From the NCBI GenBank assembly GCA_944472155.2, contig OX235272.1, positions 93,936,020 through 94,000,019 on the forward strand: DNA of 64,000 nucleotides. Reading direction: 5' to 3'. This DNA is from Trichobilharzia szidati (Eukaryota > Platyhelminthes > Trematoda > Strigeidida > Schistosomatidae). This document shows positions 55,486 through 63,600 of the stretch, in pieces. The notes under the pieces are model-generated. The model was not told the DNA's origin and did no database searches. It saw only the letters and a program-made list of their open reading frames with translations. The translations under genes were made by a program, and so were the position numbers. Numbering within the stretch: position 1 is the first letter of the stretch; the number at the start of each line of letters is the position of its first letter.

Positions 55486-55621
55486 CTTATTCATTTCATA
55501 CGGTAGACGTTCATGAAATATACGATTGATCAGTGCACCACCGGATAATGTTTTCGTATCGATTTCTGCACCACCTCCATCAATTGCATGATGAAAATCT
55601 TTTTCAAAACTTTGTACTGTC
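55486..55621 (-). CDS. DNM: Dynamin exon 2 of 9 (stalk domain)
   Basis: This 136-base exon follows acceptor acgttacag| and ends AATAAG|gtaaaa. Its first G completes the Leu codon from the previous exon. It then reads [34 protein letters not shown] and LPYEMNK, matching the dynamin segment that in vertebrates runs [21 protein letters not shown]. It ends in phase 0. An RTE-type retrotransposon ends with its (AAT)n tail about 14 bases beyond the donor, so this splice site sits almost in contact with an insertion. The exon itself shows no frame damage. Confidence 0.94.
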
Positions 55622-55709
55622 CTGTAACGTAACAAAAAGAAAACAAAATAAAGATAGACAGATCGATAAATAAAACAAGCAAATAAGTTGGAACAAAAAT
55701 TTAAAAAAT

Positions 55710-56050
55710 CAAGTCTGATCACGAACTGATTTCAGTTAGAGAACCACTGAAAATCATCAAGGAGTACTAGGCAGTTGTTTCTTCCTAATTTGGGGCTCTT
55801 CAGTGACACCCACATCAACGACCCCACCAGGGATCGAACTGTGGACGTACAAGTTACAAGCCAGGCTCATTGACCAAACCAGAAACTGGGACGGAATCCA
55901 CCAGTGACACATCAATTCTAACTTCTAACTAATTCACGACATATAGTACAACCGCCAGGTAAAGTCATCGCTGAGTATCGGTCCTTGGTTGACCCCGCTG
56001 GTCACAACTTCCTACCAAAACTTCATGCAACTTCATCATCCTGTAGTTAG
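55710..56050 (-). repeat. HH2 element (divergent subtype), minus-oriented
   Basis: Forward: gatcacgaactgatttcag, reversed core remnant (ttgtttcttcctaatttggg, gctcttcagtg), box B complement and the reversed 5' region ending cttcctaccaaaacttc. Confidence 0.65.
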
Positions 56051-56089
56051 TCATTAGTAAGCACTAAACTTTTAATTATTAGTTTGCGG

Positions 56090-56310
56090 GAATTTAATTG
56101 GTTACAGGTTCAATTACGGGCTGACATTAGTTAGAGAACTATTGAAAACCAAGTAGTACTGGACAGTTGTTTCGTTCTGGTCTGCGACTCCTCAGTAGTG
56201 AACACCCATAACCCCACCGGGAACCAAAACCAGGACCTGGAAGCTACAGGTCAAGCTCGTTGACCATTTACAACCACTGGGATGGAATCCACTCTAAATT
56301 CCGCCAAATC
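56090..56310 (-). repeat. HH2 element (divergent subtype), minus-oriented
   Basis: A second, adjacent copy in the same orientation: ttgtttcgttctggtctgcg, actcctcagtag, then the complement of the tRNA-like part. Together with 55710 it forms a head-to-tail pair. Confidence 0.62.
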
Positions 56311-56489
56311 AAATGCCTGGAAATTTTTATATGTATCATTCTGCAACCAAGAAAACACCAAACAATACGTAGTTTATTCATAGTCAGTTGATTTCCTGAA
56401 AGTTTAATGTTAAGGCCAATGAACCCACATGTCCACAATTGAATGATTATAAGCTGAACTCTTTAAGCTATAAAATAGCTAATGAATAT

Positions 56490-56925
56490 ATAAATCTGCT
56501 GCACTAAGCATGAGGAACAAGGTATGGATGTTCAACACTAATGTGAAACCAATCAATGCTTCCATATTGTTCAGAGACTTGGAACGTCATCACAAGCGTT
56601 TTCCAACAGACTGTTGCAGACGTTTATCAATAGCTGCCCCCATTTACTGGTTCGATACTGAAGATCAAATGGCCAGAAAAGACTAGCAACAAGGGACCCT
56701 TGGCAAACAGAGAACCAACCAAGATCCTAACGCCTGACGAATACGCAGAAGGGAATCGAAATCGATTGAAGATACCCTGGGGAAACCATTGAGTGACATC
56801 ATATGGCAAGCCCTCAAGATGTACCCTAATTGGAAACGACGAGCTACAGATGACTGCAGAAAACAGGGTGAAATGAAGATTTCCTGCTGAAGCCCTATGT
56901 TCTACTCGGAATAATAATAATAAGG
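56490..56925 (+). mobile_element. RTE/SR2-like LINE 3' end
   Basis: Remnant from the VWMFNTNVK-like segment (56525) to ccctatgttctactcgg and the (AAT)n tail at 56910-56923. Confidence 0.75.
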
Positions 56926-57034
56926 GAACTTTGGTTTACAGTTAAATTCAAACTAACAGTCTCTACATGAAGATAATGACAAGTATCAATCTGACAGACT
57001 TCACGATATCAATAGCATTCACTGATATCTCTCT

Positions 57035-57330
57035 TAAGGGTAAACTGAACTAATTTTTCAAGGCAAAACTTCGCCCAAGTTGCCACACTTCATTATGCAC
57101 ACATAAAAGTAGAGAGGAGAGAGAGAGAGAAATAAAGAAAATGCAAAAACGAAACCTGAAATAAACAGAAGTCTGCTGAAGGTATAATAATTTCATAAAG
57201 AATAATCAATATTTACAGGAATAGTGCATCTGTGCCATTGAAAACTATTTTCAGTCATGTCACCAGCGGTCTTCAGCCACGGATTCTAACAAACTATCAA
57301 TCTGCACCACCAGCCAACTTCTGAAGACTT
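57035..57330 (-). mobile_element. LINE-B 3' UTR fragment
   Basis: Forward caaaacttcgcccaag, ttgccacacttcattatgc, a (ga)n tract, gtgcatctgtgccattgaaa and cttcagccacggattctaac follow the reversed LINE-B 3' end, as at 22230-22460. Confidence 0.7.
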
Positions 57331-57414
57331 TTTTTGCGAATATTCGTGCACAGGGAGTTATTTGGTTTCAGGCTAGGTATCGAACTGACATCAGTTATAA
57401 AATCACTGAAAACT

Positions 57415-57885
57415 ACGGACTAACTGACTGGTTTCAACATAGAACTTTGCACCAATGTGCAACAGTTCGAGTCGCCACACTCCATGTAGCACACAAAGAA
57501 ATAGAAGAGATTAAAGGGAGGCTCAAAAGACAGATCATAAACAGGAGTGTGAGGGAAAAAGAATAGATATATGGAAGAACCATAAAGTTTTATTAGGTAT
57601 TATAAGTCACAAGGGGGTGGATGCATCTGCGCCAGCCATTGAGAACGATTTTGAGCCATATCACCGATTGTCTCCAGCCGTCATTGGTTCTTACCATCCC
57701 AAGGACCTACACCTTCCTATATGGATGGCTTAAACTAACTGTTGTGGATTTGATTGACTGATGAAGCCATGTTTTGGTTTGACCACCACTGGCTCTTTTC
57801 CAACCTGACCCTATGTCAGCTAACATTGCCCGTCGAGGAAGGTGATGGCTAGGGATGCATGTGTAACACATGTCCTGAAAAATAC
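57415..57885 (-). mobile_element. LINE-B 3' fragment
   Basis: Forward: the tail complement aactgactggtttcaac, then the reversed UTR and the end of the pol C-terminal region (GWKRASGGQTKTWLHQSIKS on the minus strand). It is truncated at about 57885 against an HH2 copy. Confidence 0.8.
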
Positions 57886-58240
57886 GAGAGCTGTTTCCTC
57901 CTTGTTTGGGAGTCTTCAGAACTAGACACTCACAACCCCGCACAACCATAGGTTGAACCCAAGACCTTCAGCTTATATGGTGTGCTCGTTGACCATTCGG
58001 CCACTTGCAAGGAATCTGATGGCATATGAATCCTAGCTTCTGCTGATTCGCAATACATAGCCCAAACGCACGCCATTGGATTCCGTCGCAGTGGCGGAAT
58101 AGTCAACGAACTCGACTTGTAACCACAAGGTCCTAGGTGCGTACTGATGAAGAGTCTCGGACCAGGACGAAACGGCTGTGCAACAACTGCCTAGTTTTCA
58201 GTGATCCTCTTACTGATGTCATCTCGTGATCAAATTTGAA
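57886..58240. repeat. HH2 element, opposed pieces
   Basis: 57886-58060 is the minus-oriented core and tRNA-like part. From 58065 the plus-strand core follows: GTACTG at 58141, ATGAAGA, gtctcggaccaggac, GAAA, cggctg. The returning stem I strand is decayed. Confidence 0.7.
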
Positions 58241-58744
58241 GTCATTTCCTTACTTTATTTTTTTTTCTACAACTCAATAGTTTACGATTCTCCCAAGGGA
58301 AAATTCAATTTAATTATCTAAAATGTTGGAAACAGATAAATAAAGTCTCGCAAAAACTTAATATATTATTCTTTCTTTTGTCATTAGTTTTATTACAAAA
58401 GTTTTGCGGCATTCGATGGAATCGTATTTTCACATCAAAAATTCACAGAAAACTGTACACTAATCAACTGCTACCTCTACCCAACACTAACATGATGCAA
58501 AAACACATTGACACCTTTTTCTGTTGTGAAACATAACGGGAAGGCTACAATGCCGGCAGTTACAAAAAACATTTCCGTTAGAAAGAAGAAAAAAACACTT
58601 TTCAAGAAAAAAAAATAGAGGTGACTAGAAAGTTATCTTCCATCCTATAAACTGTTACAATTAAGCATACCAAAAGTTGACAGTGGCTCATGAAAGAAAA
58701 GTCTTCAGTCTTTTGAAAACAAACAACCAGTGTGAATTAAGTTG
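58241..58744. other. Intron sequence, no recognised element
   Basis: AT-rich; nothing was recognised. Confidence 0.45.
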
Positions 58745-59110
58745 CTACATTTCGTCACGAACCAACATCAGTTAAAGAGGACGTTGAAAACAATCAGGGA
58801 GCACTGGATAACTAGCTGTTTCGTCGTCCCATTAAGGGACTCTTCAGCAAAGCATCCCCACGACCCACAGGGGTTCGAACCAGGAACCTTCAAGTTACGA
58901 GAGCAAGCACGAAATTGACCATTCAACCATTTAAGACGGGATTCAGTGACCTATGAATCCTAACTTTGTAATTTGTGATATAATGTGCTACTCTCATCAG
59001 TGCCTTTGATGACCTATATAATCTGAATATCAATCTCCAGCGTATTGATGCCTACTGGATGGATGTCTTGAAGTTGTAGTGTGAAGTCGTGATCAGTGCA
59101 GTTCGCCATG
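58745..59110 (-). repeat. HH2 element (divergent subtype), minus-oriented
   Basis: Forward ttcgtcacgaaccaacatca, reversed core (ctgtttcgtcgtcccattaa), box B complement ggttcgaaccaggaacc and the reversed 5' region (agtgtgaagtcgtgatcagt). Confidence 0.68.
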
Positions 59111-59218
59111 TCAGAAGAAAGTGGATGTAAATAATTTAAATCAATGCGAATCCCCACATATATGCCATAATCTAAATGGGAATATAACATAAAGAAACTT
59201 AGTAAATACATTTTACAC

Positions 59219-59520
59219 GACTGACTGATTGATTGAGTTTTCAACGTAGAACTTTGCGCAAGGTAGAGAGAAAAGGAAATTCAGAAAACTATAATAAATA
59301 GAAGTGTGCTAGAGACAGAATAATTCTATGGAGAATAATGAGAATTGAATGATTCTGGGAGTTTGTAGAGAGTGAATGCGTTTACACTACACTATTAACA
59401 ACCATTTCCGACCATGACAAAAAAGTCTCTAGTCATTGGCTCTTAGAACCTCAAAGACCCCAACCAGACAGTCTATACCTTCCAAAGTGGTTCAAACTGG
59501 TGGTCAAAAACTACATCAAT
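59219..59520 (-). mobile_element. LINE-B 3' UTR fragment
   Basis: The forward tail complement gactgactgattgattga is followed by ttttcaacgtagaactttgc and decayed UTR to about 59520. Confidence 0.7.
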
Positions 59521-59589
59521 TCACAAAGTCTTTGACTTCCGGTTTAACACCCATATTTACTTTAGTTGGTTTGTTAGATCTCAGTTATC

Positions 59590-59735
59590 CAGTTCACTGG
59601 GGCTATAAGCCGCACTAATTTTGTAGGGCTAATGATACCACCCAAGCTAAACTATGTGAAGAGGGACTCGAGTCCGAGACTCATTAACTGAAAGTCGAGT
59701 GTCTAGGCCAATGAGCCAATTCTCCACACACACTT
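59590..59735 (-). repeat. SINE-D tRNA-like head
   Basis: On the minus strand, box A-like ttggctcattggcctagac and box B-like ggactcgagtccctcttc are followed by a short body with the complement of gggctaatgataccaccca. It is the same arrangement as 20205-20340. Confidence 0.55.
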
Positions 59736-59784
59736 ACTTTAGCATATCATATCATGGTTTTTTGCTTATTAATCTAGCTGACCG

Positions 59785-60130
59785 ACTATTATTATTACAT
59801 TATATATTGTACCTTAGGTTCCCAGTGGAAAGTAAGACCTCAACAGCATGTCTTCACTTTGTCCTATTTTCTGTGGTCCTTTTCAGCTGGCTCTAAGATT
59901 GCTCATTGTCTCTCATCTCCTCCTCCTCACCCTTAGACGTCCCACTTGTCATTCCCCACTTTGGTTTCATCCGAGGGCCCGGCGTGCGATGTCATTCGAT
60001 GGTGTCTTCAGCCTGTGTCCAATCCATCTCCATTTTCTCCTACATATTTGTTGAGCGAAAAGGTTCTTGGTTCTTCCCAGTCAGAGTTTCTTGTTGCTAA
60101 TGGTTTCTGGTCATTTGATCTTCAAAATGA
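59785..60130 (-). mobile_element. RTE/SR2-like LINE 3' end
   Basis: Forward: a short ATT tract, ttaggttcccagtggaaag, and the reversed C-terminal region to gatcttcaaaatga, where a LINE-B tail begins. Confidence 0.75.
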
Positions 60131-60690
60131 CCGGCTGACTGACCGACTACATCTGTGATTTTTTTCCACCGAGTTTCAACATAAAACTTCGCACAATAGT
60201 GTAGTAGTTCAAGTCGCCACACTCCATGTACAACACAAAGGCAGACAAAAGAGAGAGAGGAAAGATTCAAAACAACTATAATAAACAGAAATGTGAATCC
60301 CTTTGACTCATTGAGAACAATTCTGAGTCGCATCACCACCATTGGCTCTTAGAATCCTGAAAACCACAACCAGACAGCCTAACCCCTCCCCAACGTGGCT
60401 CATACTAAATGTCAAGGTTTTCATGGACTGACGACAAGCTTTGGTTTGACCACCGCTAACTCTTTTCCAACCCAATCCTATGTCAGCTAGCATCACACTC
60501 ATCGAGAAAGGCGGTGGCTAGAAGTGTGTGCAACACATGTCGCAGACATCTGAATTGATACAACTTCACAACCTCATTAATCGATCTACTACCCTCCTTA
60601 CCTAACACGGCCTTATCTCAATACTGTTCACCACTCGACACAGGAGATAAAACGCAAACATTTGTGGTCAAAGACAGCTGACCTTTTCAT
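60131..60690 (-). mobile_element. LINE-B 3' fragment
   Basis: Forward tail complement ggctgactgaccgacta, UTR, and the pol end (minus strand ADIGLGWKRVSGGQTKACRQ) to about 60690. Its tail sits within or directly against the 5' end of the RTE fragment at 59785. Confidence 0.78.
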
Positions 60691-60800
60691 ATCTGAGCAA
60701 AGAAAGAACAAACATAGGTGCAGAATAACATGGATCAATTTTATTTCGTTGGTTCTCATCAGCTGCACATAACCTATAATCTTTAATAAATAAAAGTCAG
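60691..60800 (-). mobile_element. Penelope-like terminal repeat, solo
   Basis: On the minus strand the sequence reads gtgcagctgatgagaacc, aacgaaataaaattg and then ctgcacctatgtttgttc. This is the same terminus as 9010-9095 and 40345-40420, without adjacent coding sequence. CTGATGA and GAAA lie at 60744-60762. Confidence 0.6.
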
Positions 60801-60846
60801 TGTAATATTTAACATACTTTTGTCATCAACAAGCATATTATAAGAG

Positions 60847-61115
60847 TTTGATGATATTAGATGATTGGAGGCAATCGGTAGGAAGCCTTGGACCTAGGTT
60901 TCGTGCTAGTTGGCACTCCAGTCAGCAAGGCGTATCTGCAACCTTGAAGGAACTCATGTCCCTTCTGAGATTCGAACCCACGTCACCCAGTGCTGCAGTC
61001 AGAGACGTTACCACTGAGCTATTCGGGCTCGGATTGACCTCCTGTAGGACTGTAGTGGATACTTTGATTGGACACTAGTAACTAGTGTTATGCGTCTAGT
61101 CATGGTGAGGTAAAA
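60847..61115 (-). repeat. HH3 SINE-like element, minus-oriented
   Basis: On the minus strand: gtcctacaggaggtcaatcc, box A-like gaatagctcagtggtaacg, box B-like cgtgggttcgaatctcag, then the hammerhead-like unit at 60885-60931 and the end cttcctaccgattgcctcc. It is the best preserved HH3 copy. Confidence 0.8.
60885..60931 (-). ncRNA. Hammerhead-like motif, HH3 reference copy
   Basis: Stem I GCCTTG/CAAGGC is perfect, stem II GTGC-caacta-GCAC is perfect, GAAA is intact, stem III is the palindrome CCTAGG, and TC precedes the returning strand. Only the linker (ctgactgga) departs from CUGAUGA. Confidence 0.6.
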
Positions 61116-61416
61116 CATCAGGACGACAAGGTGGCTGAAATGTGAAGTTTCTAGAAAATTAATTAGTAAGTTTGTCGTTAGGGTTGTAAGAAAAAATTGA
61201 TAACAGTTACATAGTTAGATAAGAGAAGATTGAAACTTGGTATGCAAAAGGTCAGATGAAAAGGTGATGATGTAATATGGTGAGTAGAACTCATAAGGTC
61301 AAGAAAAACTATCTCTTATGGAAGTCAAACAGAAGAAACAAGGAGAGGGGGGCGTTCAAAATATAAGTTAATGAAGCTAGAAAACTAAGAGTTATTATTT
61401 ATTTTATTCTTAAATC
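61116..61416. other. Intron sequence, no recognised element
   Basis: Nothing was recognised. Confidence 0.45.
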
Positions 61417-61600
61417 TTATTTTATTATAGCTTGACTCCACACAGTATTTTTGATACAAGTATGGAATTTTCAGCATGTGATATCGGTAGCCCAAATTTA
61501 GCAGGCCGACCATTGATATCAGGTGTGCATCGGCCGGGAATCGAACTCCGGACCATGTGCATGGTCGGCGAGCGTCCTAACCGCTGTGCCACCGACGCAC
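61417..61600 (-). repeat. SINE-B, full-length
   Basis: On the minus strand: tRNA-like head gtgcgtcggtggcacagcgg with box B ggagttcgattcccggcc, SINE-B body (gctaaatttgggctaccgat, cacatgctgaaaattccata) and an (aata)-type tail. A 5S rRNA-derived piece abuts its 5' end. Confidence 0.85.
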
Positions 61601-61696
61601 AAAAAGCCGGCAAGACCCGGTATTCCCGGGCCAAACGTTGCTTAACTTCGGTGATCGGACGAGAACCGGTGCTTTCAACGTGTTATGGTCACCAAC
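61601..61696 (-). pseudogene. 5S rRNA-derived sequence with internal deletion
   Basis: The minus strand reads gaccataacacgttgaaagc, accggttctcgtccgatcac, cgaagttaagcaacg, then ggcccgg joined directly to gaataccgggtc, and ends ggcttttt. This is eukaryotic 5S rRNA from near the 5' end to the 3' end, missing roughly 25-27 internal bases that include the loop E/box C region. The terminal helix can still pair (GTTGG with CCGGC). It ends in a T-run right at the 5' end of the SINE-B. It is not a functional 5S gene. Confidence 0.88.
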
Positions 61697-61714
61697 ATGA
61701 GTCAGCAGGGTAAT

Positions 61715-62000
61715 TGAAGTCCAACGACAGATTCCTCTCGGACATATAGGTCAGATTCCCACTGTTTTATTGCAGTAGCTTCAGCAAACCGAGGAAGGAA
61801 GCCTTCAGTTTCCTTTTTGGCTGTTAATTATCTTGAATGATGCCAGTGCATCTACTCGGTGTCCTGTGTCTATCAGGTATTTGGTGATTGAAAAGCTTAA
61901 ACTGTTTGGCCCCTTAAACCAGAAGCTCCTTGGTACATGTTCAAAGAATCAGATGTAGGCTCTTCTTCCAATGTTCTTCCACTTTCTATGGCTATACCTT
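61715..62000 (-). mobile_element. Penelope-like endonuclease C-terminal remnant
   Basis: The minus strand reads SITKYLIDTGHRVDALASFK and IINSQKGN, then, shifted, FAEATAIKQ and DLYVREE. This parallels the LLDTGHEVE...SFKII...EA.AIK...DLCVQKE end of PLE endonucleases. Confidence 0.7.
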
Positions 62001-62150
62001 ACAGCCATACATAAGAGACACGAATGATCTATTCGTCAGTAGGCTAGTGAATAGCCGCCACAACATAGCATAGAAAATGGAAAACATACGATACAGACAG
62101 GAAAAACTACACACACACACAAACACACGAATACAACAATTAAAACTTAC

Positions 62151-62454
62151 AATAATAAAGCTTTTGTTTTAAACGATGGATCACTAGGCTTATAATGCTT
62201 ATATTCTTCAACTTCTTTCTCCATAGCTAACATTTGTGATTGAAGTTTATTCCTTAAACCCGGCAGTGTATCCCGGATATGATTAGTTAATTGTTGATTC
62301 AGGGTGGATTGTAAGAATGGTGTACCCATTCGATCAGCCATATGTCGGTAGGCTGGATGACTTAAGAAAAATTTTCTTTCAGCTGCTAAAGCTGCTTTAA
62401 TATCTTTACGACCTTCAATATCACGTTGACTACGATTCACTACACCAATATAAC
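62151..62454 (-). CDS. DNM: Dynamin exon 1 of 9 in window (start of stalk/middle domain)
   Basis: This internal exon encodes about 101 residues beginning [15 protein letters not shown] and continuing through [42 protein letters not shown] and KEVEEYK to KTKALL. These are hallmark segments at the GTPase/stalk boundary of classical dynamins, the GTPases that assemble on endocytic vesicle necks and cut them. The acceptor reads cttcag|GT and the donor TT|gtaagt on the minus strand. The exon enters with one base of a Gly codon already used and leaves with two bases of a Leu codon, which the next exon completes. The upstream exons encoding the GTPase domain are not visible before position 64000. 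Identification rests on near-collinearity with animal dynamins recalled from family knowledge; paralogue level cannot be judged. Confidence 0.95.
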
Positions 62455-62638
62455 CTGAAGAGGATAAACAAACACAAACAAAACAGTATTGAAAAACTGA
62501 AACACTCATATTTTTATATTTGATAGACAAAAAGACTCATTTTACCTGTGATATAAAATAAATACATAGTTGTGTTAGAACACATTTGCCCAGACCAGGC
62601 TATGAGTCACACAATTATTGTTTGAGGGTTGATGATAC

Positions 62639-62883
62639 ACACATTACATTTGCATTATTCCATCACGTTCCCACTAGAACATAGGGCTTCAAGCTAGAGG
62701 CTTGAAGTTTCTGTAGTAGTGTTTATCTTTACAGGATGGGGTTGCTAGCATCATGCCAAACCTTCCCCCTTTAGCAGCCTTACTACTGGCTTAGCGAGGT
62801 AGAGGAGTGCGTCGGTACGGGGATCGAGCCCCGGACCATGTGCATGGTCGGTGAGCGTCCTAACCGCTGTGGCACCGACGCAC
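62639..62883 (-). repeat. SINE-A, full-length, with perfect 15-bp target duplication
   Basis: gagggttgatgatac occurs at 62624-62638 and 62884-62898. The insert has cacgttcccactagaacata, hairpin agctagaggcttgaag, body, and head complement (ggggatcgagccccgg, gcaccgacgcac). It landed in a SINE-D copy that continues at 62899. Confidence 0.92.
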
Positions 62884-62898
62884 GAGGGTTGATGATAC

Positions 62899-63005
62899 TA
62901 CTCAGTTAGTTGCCCAGGTTGAAGTAGGCAGAGTGGGATTCGAATCCAAGATCCATTGGTTGAAAATCGACTGCTTTAGCCAATAAATCACACACACACA
63001 CACAC
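62899..63005 (-). repeat. SINE-D tRNA-like head
   Basis: On the minus strand, box A-like gatttattggctaaagcag and box B-like tggattcgaatcccactctg are followed by ctacttcaacctgggcaac. The end at 62585-62638 lies across the SINE-A insertion. A (CA)n tract borders it. Confidence 0.55.
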
Positions 63006-63039
63006 ATCCATAGGGATTTGTGGGGATTTTGAATTAATT

Positions 63040-63600
63040 TAAACTGTTAGGTTTTCGTCACGAACTAACATCAGGTAAGAGAGATCACTGAAAACCACCA
63101 AGGAATACTAGACAGTCAGCTGTTTCGTCCCACTTCAGGACTCTTCATCGGCACGAACCCACCACCCCGACCACCAAGGGTAGAACTCAGGACCTTCAGA
63201 TTACGAGACCAAGCTCGTTGATCATTCAACCACTTGGGCTGCGATTCAATAACCCATGAATTCTAACTCTGTCAACTCTGTATATCAATCGCTGGCTTCA
63301 CTGATGGCTACTACTGGATGGATTTCTTGAAACTGTAGTGGGAAGTCATGACCAGTGAAGTCCATCATTTCTTGGAGAAGTGGATGCTCATTGAAGGTAT
63401 TAGTTGACAGAAGTTAGAATTCACAATGGCTGAATGGTCAACGAGCTCTCCTTGTAGCCTGAAGGTTTTCGATTCTATGCTTGGTGGGATTATGGGTGCG
63501 CACTGTTGCAGAGTCCAAAACAAGGACGAAACAGCCGTCCAGTGCTTCCTGGTGGTTTTCAATAGTCTACCTGACTAATGTCGGTTCGTGTCAATAACGC
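63040..63600. repeat. HH2 elements (divergent subtype), opposed pair
   Basis: 63055-63365 reads on the minus strand (reversed core gctgtttcgtcccacttcag; box B complement). 63400-63590 reads on the plus strand with ttgtagcctgaaggttttcg, GCACTG, TTGCAGA, a decayed stem II, GAAA and cagccg. The 5' regions meet near 63370. Confidence 0.68.

Noticed and set aside
61601..61696. Functional 5S rRNA gene
   Set aside because: About 25-27 internal bases are missing, including the region needed for loop E and box C.
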